Assembly (NCBI GenBank): GCA_028280715.1
Contig: JANQLG010000023.1
Coordinates: 62,001 to 126,000, forward strand
Direction: 5' to 3'
Length of the DNA: 64,000 bases
Source: Spongiibacteraceae bacterium
GTDB taxonomy: Bacteria; Pseudomonadota; Gammaproteobacteria; Pseudomonadales; Dasaniaceae
Below are positions 32,020 to 40,649 of the stretch, piece after piece; the stretch's first letter is position 1; every line of letters begins with the position of its first letter. The notes beneath the pieces were generated by a model, which did no database searches, was not told the origin of the DNA, and saw nothing but the letters and a program-made list of their open reading frames with translations. The position numbers were made by a program, and so were the translations under genes.

Positions 32020-32847
32020 TTATTTCGTTACAGCTTTCTGTTGTAAGTAGAGATTTTGCAGTGCGCTAAAGCATGGGCCATGAGTTTTGCAAATCTCTTC
32101 TAGCTGTCCGTCGGATAGCAGTTGTTTTATGACTAAAGGTAAATAGTTGGTTAAGTATTCGAAGTGAGGCGATTGCCTGCTAACAGAAACTAATGCTATA
32201 GAAGGCTGATTCGGCTGGTAGGTAGCTCGCGAAATTTCAGGATACGTTTTTAATATATCAGGTAGATAAGAATTAAAAGCATCTATCCTGTTCGCAAGTA
32301 GTAATTTGGGTAGTTGTGTTTCTGAATTAACAATGTGTTTATTGATTTTAGTATCCAGGTCAAAAGGGTCAAAATATGCATAGCCTGATACTACGCCAAC
32401 AGCTAAATCGTAAAAGTCTTCATACTGACTGAGTATTTGCTCTTCTCCTGTTCTTACATAGAAGGGCATTTTTCTAACGTTTTCCATAAGCTGGAAATAT
32501 TCTAAAAACTGCTCTCGTTTTTTTGCCGCGTAGATCGCTATTATGATGTCAGCGTCACCACTTTTTAAGTCGGCAATGCATCGTGAGAAGGGGCAGCCGT
32601 GATGAGTGACATGCCTTCCTAAAGCGTTTCCTACTGCTGTTGCGATAGCTCTTTTTATCTGCGCATGTCGTAAGTTGCCCTTAGATGAATCATTATTTAA
32701 ATAGACGTGGCGAAGAATATTTTTAGTGTCAGTATCAGCAAAAGGTTCATTAGCTTGAATATTATCGTTGAAAAACACGCATGCAAAAAAAACGACAATA
32801 GTGACTAGTCGACTAAGTGTGTGGTTTATCAATGATATAGATGGCAT
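32020..32847 (-). CDS. Periplasmic solute-binding (family 3-like) protein
   Basis: The 275-residue product has a signal peptide (LVTIVVFFACVFFNDNIQA-NE) and the layout of small ABC-type family 3 binding proteins: an early segment on residues 45-100 ending in CIADLKSGDADIIIAIYAAKKRE, then FYVRTGEE, and AVGVVSGYAYFD. No transporter genes sit beside it, so it may act as a sensor or orphan binding protein, as many amino-acid-binding-like proteins in this group do. Four cysteines (HGCPFSRC, EICKTHGPC) could make two disulfides. Ligand unknown. Confidence 0.65.
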   Translation of the reverse strand: MPSISLINHTLSRLVTIVVFFACVFFNDNIQANEPFADTDTKNILRHVYLNNDSSKGNLRHAQIKRAIATAVGNALGRHVTHHGCPFSRCIADLKSGDADIIIAIYAAKKREQFLEYFQLMENVRKMPFYVRTGEEQILSQYEDFYDLAVGVVSGYAYFDPFDLDTKINKHIVNSETQLPKLLLANRIDAFNSYLPDILKTYPEISRATYQPNQPSIALVSVSRQSPHFEYLTNYLPLVIKQLLSDGQLEEICKTHGPCFSALQNLYLQQKAVTK

Positions 32848-32937
32848 GAAATATGTGATGTAAATGATTAGAACATTATTTCAAATTGATGATGGTGGCA
32901 TTTTGTAAACAAATGGCTTTCTCCCTGTTAGCTAATG

Positions 32938-34176
32938 TTAATGTGCACCATTCTTTATTTCGCTAATAACCCACAACAGCATTAATGAACCACAAACTGC
33001 AATGGCAAGCCAGGCAACAGTATATCCAAATGCCTGTAGTAATACTCCACCCATCAATGGTGCAATAACTCTTCCCCAGGCGGCAACAGAAGCTGTTGTT
33101 CCCATTATGCGACCTCTTAAGTGTGCTTTAGAACGTTGTGTTGCCAGGGAGTTCAAAATAGGCATACATACGGTTGAGCCTGTGATAGTAATAAATAATG
33201 CAGCGACAATGGTGCTGATATCAATAGCTATAAATACATATAGGTATTGACCCAGTACCATAAAAAATAGACCTAGGCACAGTGTTGGTAATTCTCCAAA
33301 GAGTCTTGATAATCTGCCGGCAATGAATGCCTGCATAATGGCTAGCACTAGTCCTTGAATACTAAAGACAATGCCTATTTCTCGGGCTCCCCAGCCAGCG
33401 AAGTCACGTGTCATTAAAGGAAATAGATAAGCAACTGAACTGACCGAAATGCTGAATAATAAAAACTGAGCGATGAGTAGACTATTTCCAGACTGCTGGA
33501 TTAGGATAAAAATTGGTGTGTTGTGATCTTCATTGTCATCATGTTGCGCATGCTGGGCACGTTTATCTGCAGTAAGGGATTCTTTAAGAAAAAGAGCTGC
33601 TGCGATAAATGCTAAAAAAGAAAAACAGGCAGCGGCGAGCCCTGGGCGCATAAAACTCATTTCTTCTCCAGATAGTACACCGCCAAGTAAGGGGCCGATG
33701 ACAAAACCGAGGCCAAAAGCTGCGCCAATGATTCCCATTCCCCTGGCTCGATCTTCGATAGTAGTAATATCAGCGACCATTGCTGAAGCAACACCAAAAC
33801 TTCCCGCCATGATTCCACAGACCGCTCTTGCCAAATAAAGCATTAACAAGGATGTTGAAAAAGCTAACATTAAATAAGAGATGGATGTGCCTGCAAGACA
33901 GATTAAAATAATTGGTTTTCTTCCGAAGCGGTCGCTGAGTTTTCCCCAAAAAGAGCCGCATAGTCCGGCAAACACTGAGTAGATAGCAATAATCATTGCA
34001 ATATCCATATCATCACCACCCAACTGGGGGGCGACAAAGGGGATAATCGGCAAAATGATTCCAAAGCCAATCAGATCAATGACGACGGTAAGAAACAAAA
34101 TAGGCATGGGATATAACTGCTTAAAACGAGGGGCTTTATGATAAAGGTTTGTTTTTAGGCTGCCTAGGGTTGGCAT
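32938..34176 (-). CDS. MFS drug/metabolite exporter (TetA-like, DHA1)
   Basis: The 412-residue protein has 12 predicted membrane spans. The first span contains DLIGFGIILPIIPF, and the loop after span 2 carries the MFS motif A (GKLSDRFGRKPIIL). The second half contains GRLSRLFGE, a copy of the same motif, and span 5 has the export-type GPLLGGVLSG (motif C) pattern. TetA-type DHA1 exporters use the proton gradient to expel small compounds. ATG 34107 is an alternative start. It is divergent from the DUF885 gene; substrate unknown. Confidence 0.87.
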   Translation of the reverse strand: MPTLGSLKTNLYHKAPRFKQLYPMPILFLTVVIDLIGFGIILPIIPFVAPQLGGDDMDIAMIIAIYSVFAGLCGSFWGKLSDRFGRKPIILICLAGTSISYLMLAFSTSLLMLYLARAVCGIMAGSFGVASAMVADITTIEDRARGMGIIGAAFGLGFVIGPLLGGVLSGEEMSFMRPGLAAACFSFLAFIAAALFLKESLTADKRAQHAQHDDNEDHNTPIFILIQQSGNSLLIAQFLLFSISVSSVAYLFPLMTRDFAGWGAREIGIVFSIQGLVLAIMQAFIAGRLSRLFGELPTLCLGLFFMVLGQYLYVFIAIDISTIVAALFITITGSTVCMPILNSLATQRSKAHLRGRIMGTTASVAAWGRVIAPLMGGVLLQAFGYTVAWLAIAVCGSLMLLWVISEIKNGAH

Positions 34177-34270
34177 TAACCGATTATCTATTTATATTCG
34201 TCTTGTTGATCTGGGTTGTCTCTTATTTGAAAAGACATTGGAATCGCTTGGCAATATCACAGGAGAGAAA

Positions 34271-36136
34271 ATGAAAAGAATAATACCTGCAGCATTAGTC
34301 ATGAGTATTACCTTATCAATTACAACAGGCTGCTCGCAACAGAACGGTCAAGCAAGTGACCAGGCAAATAATCAGCCTGAAGTAACGGAGCCACCTGCCG
34401 CTGACAGTTCTGTCAGTGAAACATTTCGAAGTTTTCTGGATAAAAATTATGATGAGGATATGGTGCGAAATCCATTATCCGCAAGTTATCGAGGAATAAA
34501 AACCCATCAGGATAAATGGAATAATTATTCGGAAGCCGATAGGAAGGAAACACGGGAAATAAATGAAACTCGTTTGGAGCAATTACAGCAAATCGATCGC
34601 AGTCAGTTGAGTGATGCGGAGCAGTTATCTTGGGATTTATACCAGCTGAATCTGCAACGTCGCTTAGCCAGCGATGAATTCAGGCATCATCATTTTGTTA
34701 TTCATCAATTCCGTGGACCGCACACTTTCGTGGCAAGTGCGTTGATCAATGTTCATACCATTAAATCTATGGAAGATGCTAAAGCTTACATTCAGCGATT
34801 AAACAATGTAGGTACAATGTTTGATGAAGTGATAGAACAAATGCAAATCCGAGAACAGAAGAATTTACTGTTAGCTGATTGGAAATATCCGCAAATGATT
34901 ACCGCATCCAAGAACATTATCAGTGGTTATCCCTATGATGACTCTACTAAGGATTCGACTTTATGGGCAGATTTTCAGAGAAAAGTACAAGCATTAGAGA
35001 TTAGTGATGAACAGCGTAACCAATTGCTGAGTGATGCTGAAGCTACATTGGTTAACGTGGTTAAACCGGCTTATCTGCGCCTGATTGCGGAAATGGAAAG
35101 TCAGTCCACCAAAGCTTCCGGTGATGATGGTGTCTGGAAATTTGAGCGAGGCGATGAATATTATGCGGAGAGGTTACGATGGTTTACCACCACGGATTTA
35201 ACTGCCGATCAAATTCATAATTTGGGTTTGCAGGAAGTCGCTCGTATTCACGATGAAATGCGCGACATTATGGATAAAGTGGATTTTGAAGGCTCGTTGT
35301 CAGAGTTCTTTATTTTTATGCGTGAAGATGAGCAGTTTTACTACCCTAATACCGATGAAGGGCGTGAAGCTTATCTGGCAGAGGTTAATAATATTATTGC
35401 TGATATGTATAAGCGACTACCAGAGGTGTTTGGTAAATTGCCCAAGGCTAACCTTATTGTTAAACGCGTAGAAGCATTCCGCGAACGTTCAGCAGGCAAG
35501 GCGTTCTATCAAGGACCTCCCGCTGACGGTTCGCGCCCGGCGATTTACTATGCAAATTTATATAACATGGCGGATATGCCGAAATACGAAATGGCAGCTC
35601 TGGCTTATCATGAAGCAGTCCCAGGGCATCACTTGCAGATATCGATAGCGATAGAGCTGGAAGATGTGCCGAAGTTCCAGCGTTACTCTGCATATACTGC
35701 ATTTACTGAGGGGTGGGGGTTATACGCGGAAGAATTACCTAAAGATATGGGAATGTATCAAGATCCCTATGCTGACTTTGGTCGTTTGGCTATGGAGTTG
35801 TGGCGTGCCTGTCGCTTAGTGGTTGATACTGGTCTCCACAGCAAACGATGGACAAGAGAACAGGCGATAGATTATTTGATGACTAATACACCTAATTCAA
35901 TTGGTCAGAGTACAAAAGCCATTGAGCGCTATATTGCCATGCCTGGCCAGGCGACAGCGTATTTGATTGGTAAGTTAAAAATCGTTGAATTGCGTGAAAA
36001 GGTTCGCGCCGCTCTGGGTGAGAAATTTGATATTGGGGCATACCACGATTTAGTTTTGAAAGATGGACCAATGCCACTGAGTCTTCTAGAAATCAAGGTG
36101 AATAACTATATAGCAGAGAATGTCGAAGCTATTTGA
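34271..36136 (+). CDS. DUF885-family lipoprotein, putative metallopeptidase
   Basis: The 621-residue product has a lipoprotein signal ending in TTGC (cysteine near residue 21), so it is likely anchored in the periplasm. The DUF885 core carries YHEAVPGHHLQ, an HExxxHH zinc-type motif, and FTEGWGLYAEEL about 35 residues later, which would supply the next acidic ligand; the family resembles M32-like carboxypeptidases. The frame opens at 34238 but ATG 34271 with AGGAGAG upstream is clear. It is followed by a strong terminator. Confidence 0.87.
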   Translation: MKRIIPAALVMSITLSITTGCSQQNGQASDQANNQPEVTEPPAADSSVSETFRSFLDKNYDEDMVRNPLSASYRGIKTHQDKWNNYSEADRKETREINETRLEQLQQIDRSQLSDAEQLSWDLYQLNLQRRLASDEFRHHHFVIHQFRGPHTFVASALINVHTIKSMEDAKAYIQRLNNVGTMFDEVIEQMQIREQKNLLLADWKYPQMITASKNIISGYPYDDSTKDSTLWADFQRKVQALEISDEQRNQLLSDAEATLVNVVKPAYLRLIAEMESQSTKASGDDGVWKFERGDEYYAERLRWFTTTDLTADQIHNLGLQEVARIHDEMRDIMDKVDFEGSLSEFFIFMREDEQFYYPNTDEGREAYLAEVNNIIADMYKRLPEVFGKLPKANLIVKRVEAFRERSAGKAFYQGPPADGSRPAIYYANLYNMADMPKYEMAALAYHEAVPGHHLQISIAIELEDVPKFQRYSAYTAFTEGWGLYAEELPKDMGMYQDPYADFGRLAMELWRACRLVVDTGLHSKRWTREQAIDYLMTNTPNSIGQSTKAIERYIAMPGQATAYLIGKLKIVELREKVRAALGEKFDIGAYHDLVLKDGPMPLSLLEIKVNNYIAENVEAI

Positions 36137-36180
36137 TAGTTTTATAGCAGGAAGGTGCTGATATAGTAGGTTAAGGGATA

Positions 36181-36221
36181 AGAGATCGTATTTGGATTGT
36201 AAATGCGATCTCTTTTTCTTT
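36181..36221 (+). terminator. Intrinsic terminator after the DUF885 gene
   Basis: Positions 36181-36193 pair with 36201-36213 over 13 steps with one T.G pair and a 7-base loop, followed by TTTTCTTT. It lies between the convergent DUF885 gene and the sensor kinase gene. Confidence 0.88.
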
Positions 36222-36225
36222 AGTT

Positions 36226-37776
36226 TTAAACCGTTTTGCTCGAAGAGGTACTAGGCAACAATTCGAATTCAACAACAAATTTTGTTCCCACGCCAATAGC
36301 GCTTTCAACCTTAATAGTGGCATGCATCAAGTCGCAGTATTGCTTACATAACGCTAGCCCAAGTCCGGTGCCGCCATATTCTCTTGTTGTCGATGAATCA
36401 GCTTGTATAAACGCGTCAAAAATAATGTTGCTTTGGTCCTCTGTCATTCCAATGCCATTGTCTGAAACGGTATAGCGAATGCAGTTTTTGCTGGAGTTGT
36501 TGGATGATTTCTTAATGTATTCGGCATTGAGATTTATGTGGCCATCCTCTGTAAATTTGCATGCATTACTGAGTAGGTTAAAAAATATTTGTCTGAATTT
36601 AGTAATGTCAGCGGTAAGCAGAGGTAATTCAGAATCACAGGTAAAACCAATGCTGTTGTTTCCTTTTTGTGCGAGTGGTGTGATGGTTCCAATTACTTCT
36701 CTTAACACATTGGCGCTGTCGAATTGCTCGTTATAGAGCGTCATTTTTCCAGCTTCAATTTTTGAGAAGTCGAGAACATCATTGATTTGGCTCAATAGAT
36801 GTTTGCCTGCAGAGAGAATCTTTCTAATGTCCTGACGTTGGTCTGTAACAACTGCGCCATTGTTTTCCAAATCTTCGAGTAACATTTCGCTGTAACCGAT
36901 TATGGCATTCAGAGGAGTTCTTAACTCATGGCTCATGTTGGCTAGAAAGCTACTTTTTGCTTCATTAGCCAAGTCAGCGTTTTCTCTGGCTAGCTGGACT
37001 TCAGTGATGGCACTTTGAAGTTTGGCGCTCATATCATTAAAGGCTTCGGCCACTTGCCCAATTTCGTCTTTGCCCTTTAGTGGTATTCGATAATTTAAAT
37101 CTCCACCGCCAATAATCACCGTGCCTTTTTTTAATTGCGTGAAGGCTTCTGTGGTGTAGCGGATTAACACAATACCAAGCCCTATAGTCATGACAATTGA
37201 CGTAATAAAAACAATGAAAGTAATCAGGTTGGTGAGGTTTTCTATCTCTGATATTTCAATGGTCTGACGATCGGCGACCATTACTTGGTTTTCGTTGAGA
37301 ATTTCGAGGTCGTTCATAACCTGTTTGAAAATGATTTCTCTTTGGTCTCGCCCTAGGTAGTGGTTATAAGCGATATTGTTATATTGGCGATAAAAGGTTT
37401 TCCATAGTGGAGACAGTTCTAAAAAACTGTATTGGAAAGAATTAAATGCCAACACAGTTTGCTCATCAGTGGTTAAGCCAAGTTGTTTGATATCGGCTTC
37501 TAGTGAATTAATTTCACTAATAGCCAGATTGATTTCCTGTGCTGTTAAATTTTCATTGAGTGTGCTGCGCAGTGAGCTGAGTAGCAGAATCGCTTTATGC
37601 AAATCATCCAGGTTTTGTCTAATAGCCGTGGACTGTAACTGTCCGCTAACCGCTTGTTGCAATTTAGTTAAGTTGTTATTCCGAGTTGTATTACTCCATG
37701 CGTCCGTGCCGACATTGATAGAAAATAAGATCAATATCAGGATGATAGAAATTGTCAGCCGTTCTCGTAAGCTCAT
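36226..37776 (-). CDS. Sensor histidine kinase (HAMP-HisKA-HATPase)
   Basis: This 516-residue membrane kinase has an N-terminal membrane span, a helical periplasmic sensor region of about 150 residues, a second span ([20 protein letters not shown]), a HAMP linker, the HisKA phospho-acceptor motif [21 protein letters not shown], and an HATPase domain with N box ([12 protein letters not shown]), DNGIGM, and the [11 protein letters not shown]2 box. It is the last gene of a three-gene operon with the response regulator (19 bp upstream) and the cyclase. It is therefore the likely phosphate donor for both. Confidence 0.93.
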   Translation of the reverse strand: MSLRERLTISIILILILFSINVGTDAWSNTTRNNNLTKLQQAVSGQLQSTAIRQNLDDLHKAILLLSSLRSTLNENLTAQEINLAISEINSLEADIKQLGLTTDEQTVLAFNSFQYSFLELSPLWKTFYRQYNNIAYNHYLGRDQREIIFKQVMNDLEILNENQVMVADRQTIEISEIENLTNLITFIVFITSIVMTIGLGIVLIRYTTEAFTQLKKGTVIIGGGDLNYRIPLKGKDEIGQVAEAFNDMSAKLQSAITEVQLARENADLANEAKSSFLANMSHELRTPLNAIIGYSEMLLEDLENNGAVVTDQRQDIRKILSAGKHLLSQINDVLDFSKIEAGKMTLYNEQFDSANVLREVIGTITPLAQKGNNSIGFTCDSELPLLTADITKFRQIFFNLLSNACKFTEDGHINLNAEYIKKSSNNSSKNCIRYTVSDNGIGMTEDQSNIIFDAFIQADSSTTREYGGTGLGLALCKQYCDLMHATIKVESAIGVGTKFVVEFELLPSTSSSKTV

Positions 37777-37795
37777 GGAGTTTTTGTCGACGGTA

Positions 37796-38149
37796 TTAGT
37801 TGGTGTGTTCTTTGATTATTTCCAGAAGAGCAGGGAAGTCAACGGGCTTGGTGGCGTATCCATCACAACCTGCAGAAAATGCTTTTTCCTTGTCGCCAGA
37901 TAAAGCGTGGGCCGTCAGGGCAATGATGGGTATATCGATTTCGGCTTTAATTTCTGTGGTGGCGGTCCAGCCATCTTTTACCGGAAGTTCCATATCCATC
38001 AAAATAATATCGGGCCTGTTGTTTAACGCTTTTTCAACGGCAGTGCCGCCATTTTCTGCAGTAATGACGTTGTAACCACGACGTTCCAGTCGACGTGAAA
38101 GCATATCCCTGTTCATTTCGTTATCTTCTACCAACAATAGGGTCGGCAT
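37796..38149 (-). CDS. Single-domain response regulator (CheY-like)
   Basis: The 117-residue product is a stand-alone receiver domain: acidic pair in [11 protein letters not shown], phospho-acceptor aspartate in [14 protein letters not shown] (about residue 51), the LTAHAL threonine and the ATKPVD lysine. This sequence type is closest to the receivers found at the end of hybrid kinases. It has no output domain and lies between a cyclase gene and a kinase gene in one operon, so it may shuttle phosphate or tune the kinase. Confidence 0.93.
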   Translation of the reverse strand: MPTLLLVEDNEMNRDMLSRRLERRGYNVITAENGGTAVEKALNNRPDIILMDMELPVKDGWTATTEIKAEIDIPIIALTAHALSGDKEKAFSAGCDGYATKPVDFPALLEIIKEHTN

Positions 38150-38179
38150 GATCCTTTACTCTCTTTATATGGCAGGGTA

Positions 38180-39643
38180 TTAGTGAATACCTTTTAATTC
38201 ATATGCTTTGATAGCTTCTAAAATGCCCTTGGCCTTAATAGTTATTTCAGTGCTGACGGCAAGCTTCAATGATGAATCCTGAACCGTGCTATCTGAAATC
38301 AGGATACTGCCAGCATTGCATTTGTCTTCTATCCGGGCTGTTTGGTTTACAGTATGGCCGACAATGCCGTATTTAGCCCGTTTTTCTGAGCCAATATTGC
38401 CAGCGATGACAGGCCCGGTATTGATGCTTATGCCCATTTGAATCTCTGGCAGATTATGTTGGCGATTTAAGGCGTTGATGTCAGTCATAGCTTGTTGCAT
38501 GGCCAGCGCACATTGTACGGCACGATCGCTGTCGTCTTCACGGCTTATCGGGGCGCCGAAGATTGCCAGAATGGCGTCACCAATGAACTCATCAACGGTG
38601 CCTTGATGTTGCATGATGATGTCGGTCATATGGCCGAGATAAATATTCAGTAGTTTCACGACTCGGTCCGGTGGCAGCTGTTCCGCAATCGTGGTGAAGC
38701 CACAGATATCGGCCATTAATACCGTGACTTTTCGCTGTGTTCCCCCCAGATCTAGCCCGTCAGGGTTTTCGAGCAGGGTTTCAACGATTTCTTTCGATAA
38801 ATAGCGGCCAAACACGCTGCGAATAAATTGCTGGTTGCGCTCCAGTTCCTGGCGGTATTGTTGCTCGCGATCATGCCAGCGTTTTCGTTCAATACCGGCG
38901 TTGATTCTCGCTCGCAGTAGTATCGTATTGAAGGGTTTGAATAAATAATCTTCAGCGCCTATTTCAATACAGCGGATGACCTGTTCGGTATCCTTAAGGC
39001 CGGAAACAACGATCACTGGTATAGCGCGAAGTTGTTGGTCCATTTTCACTCTCTGCAACAAAATGTCGCCATTCATCTCCGGCAGGATCAGGTCGAGGAC
39101 AATAAGATCAACTTCATTGCTTTGCAGCACTTGGAACATTTCTTCGCCATGGGCCGCTTCGAGGACGGTGTGTTGATCGTTTTGCAGGTGGCGTCGCAAT
39201 AAATCCCGGCTCTCCTGTTGGTCATCGACGATGAGAATAGTGCCTTTATCCACAGACTGATTGGGTGCGATATCAATAACAGGCAATTCCTGCGTGATAT
39301 CTTCCTCACCTATGTGAAGAATTTGCTGACAGATCAGAAGAGCTTTATCCAGATGATGCAGACCAGGATCAATTGGATTTTCTTCTTGGATAAGCTCTAT
39401 ATAGCCAATTACTGTGCCGATTTGATTACGTAAATCGTGCCAGGTAGCACGGGTGTTTAATTGGGTTTCACTGATAGACTGACAAAAATTTTCCAGTTTT
39501 TCTGCCGTAGCCAGGAGTCTGGTGTAATCGTCATCCGGTTCGATGGTGTGCCGCTGGCTGCGATATTCGAACAGATCGGCAATCCCTTGTATTAATTGCC
39601 GGGTGAGTGGTCTCCAATCTGAGTGAGCGGGTGTCGATTCCAT
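38180..39643 (-). CDS. HisKA-like/receiver/class III nucleotide cyclase
   Basis: The 487-residue soluble protein has three parts: a helical region (about 1-115) with an H-box-like TWHDLRNQIGTVIGYIEL motif but no ATPase domain; a receiver domain (about 130-250; LIVDDQQ, LIVLDLILPEMNGD, LFKPFN); and a class III cyclase domain (about 300-487) with metal aspartates in VLMADICGFT and EFIGDAILAIFG. The purine-selecting position three residues before the second GD is Glu, not the Lys of adenylyl cyclases, and the partner position in KYGIVGHTVN is Gly. Substrate, ATP or GTP, is therefore uncertain. It is first in an operon with a response regulator and a kinase. Confidence 0.88.
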   Translation of the reverse strand: MESTPAHSDWRPLTRQLIQGIADLFEYRSQRHTIEPDDDYTRLLATAEKLENFCQSISETQLNTRATWHDLRNQIGTVIGYIELIQEENPIDPGLHHLDKALLICQQILHIGEEDITQELPVIDIAPNQSVDKGTILIVDDQQESRDLLRRHLQNDQHTVLEAAHGEEMFQVLQSNEVDLIVLDLILPEMNGDILLQRVKMDQQLRAIPVIVVSGLKDTEQVIRCIEIGAEDYLFKPFNTILLRARINAGIERKRWHDREQQYRQELERNQQFIRSVFGRYLSKEIVETLLENPDGLDLGGTQRKVTVLMADICGFTTIAEQLPPDRVVKLLNIYLGHMTDIIMQHQGTVDEFIGDAILAIFGAPISREDDSDRAVQCALAMQQAMTDINALNRQHNLPEIQMGISINTGPVIAGNIGSEKRAKYGIVGHTVNQTARIEDKCNAGSILISDSTVQDSSLKLAVSTEITIKAKGILEAIKAYELKGIH

Positions 39644-39687
39644 TTCTATATTGCAGTACTTTATTACTAGGTTGGGCTAAGTATATA

Positions 39688-39692
39688 TCACA
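39688..39692 (-). promoter_or_regulatory. CRP-type half-site upstream of the cyclase gene
   Basis: TGTGA on the minus strand (TCACA at 39688-39692) lies 45 bp upstream of the cyclase start and about 200 bp from the CRP-family gene. Only one half of the TGTGA-N6-TCACA palindrome is present, so this is a weak candidate. Confidence 0.2.
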
Positions 39693-39748
39693 GTTAATAA
39701 AGTTGTCGTTGACTCAACTGGAAATGTACTAGGTCTGTGCTATATTCG

Positions 39749-39766
39749 AGAACGGACTGTCGTTCT
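39749..39766. promoter_or_regulatory. Dyad between the cyclase and CRP-family genes
   Basis: AGAACG at 39749-39754 and CGTTCT at 39761-39766 form a perfect 6-bp inverted repeat around GACTGT, in the 248-bp divergent intergenic region. It could be an operator or a short hairpin in the CRP-family leader. Confidence 0.4.
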
Positions 39767-39891
39767 GTCTATCCATCGAGCATTTTCCATGGTTGGGGGT
39801 ATGCCGAAAAAAATGGTGGGAATAATTCATGATAAAAACCCCCAGAGACTACAATTCAACTAAGCGGCAAAAACTATAAGCGGCAAAAATT

Positions 39892-40542
39892 ATGATTTTA
39901 GAAAAGGTAGAAATTTTTGAGGGTTTATCGGCTTCTGAACTGGAGCTGCTAGGGGCCAATAGTGTGGTTCGTAGTTATCCCAAAAATACTGTGATCATCA
40001 ATGAAAATGATCATGCTGATTCTCTGTATGTGATTGAGTCTGGCAGGGTAAAAGTTTACTGCAGTGATAAAAATGGTAAGGAATTCATCATGAATACCTT
40101 GTCGAGTGATGATTATTTTGGTGAGTTGGCGCTACTCGATGATGATCGCCGATCAGCATCGGTTCGCACCATGGAGAAATCGAATTTTTATATCATTTAT
40201 AAAGATGATTTTAATAAAGTGCTTGAAGAGCAACCAAATATTGCCAAGACGTTAATTCGCAATCTCACCCGCAGAGTGAGAAAGCTCACTAAAGATGTGA
40301 AAGCACTAGCGCTACAGGATGTTTACGGGCGTGTAACCAATGTGCTGAATTCTCTGGCAGAACCCCGAGATGATGATACCTCTTTGATTCCCGAGAAACT
40401 GACTCAGCAGGATATTGCTGATCGTGTTGGCGCTTCTCGTGAAATGGTGGCGCGTATACTGAAAGATCTCACTATTGGTGAATACATCAGTTTTGAAGGG
40501 CGCAATATCGTGATTAACGGTAAGTTGCCCGACAACTATTAA
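39892..40542 (+). CDS. CRP/FNR-family cyclic-nucleotide-type regulator
   Basis: The 216-residue protein has a cyclic-nucleotide-binding domain with the phosphate-binding cassette FGELALLDDDRRSASV, a long dimerisation helix, and a C-terminal winged helix with QQDIADRVGASREMVARIL, which keeps the R-E-x-x-x-R residues CRP uses to read TGTGA. In the dimer helix the CRP residues Thr127 and Ser128, which touch the purine, correspond to Leu and Thr here. No iron-sulfur cysteines of FNR are present. It is divergent from the cyclase gene, the obvious source of its ligand. Confidence 0.88.
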   Translation: MILEKVEIFEGLSASELELLGANSVVRSYPKNTVIINENDHADSLYVIESGRVKVYCSDKNGKEFIMNTLSSDDYFGELALLDDDRRSASVRTMEKSNFYIIYKDDFNKVLEEQPNIAKTLIRNLTRRVRKLTKDVKALALQDVYGRVTNVLNSLAEPRDDDTSLIPEKLTQQDIADRVGASREMVARILKDLTIGEYISFEGRNIVINGKLPDNY

Positions 40543-40596
40543 AATCATTATTGTCGGAGGTACCCACTGCACTCGCCTTGCTCGCGGGGCAGGCCC

Positions 40597-40619
40597 TCAG
40601 ACGTCTGGTGTCAGATGCT
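40597..40619 (-). repeat. REP-like short palindromic repeat, copy B
   Basis: On the minus strand this 23-bp sequence matches copy A at 29194-29216 in 18 of 23 positions. It lies in the gap between the convergent CRP-family and xseA genes. Confidence 0.5.
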
Positions 40620-40649
40620 AGATACAGCCTTTTTCGACTTCCGGCGGTT

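Noticed and set aside
39681-39700. A full CRP box between the cyclase and CRP-family genes
   Set aside because: Only one TGTGA half is present; the other half does not match, so only a low-confidence half-site is listed.
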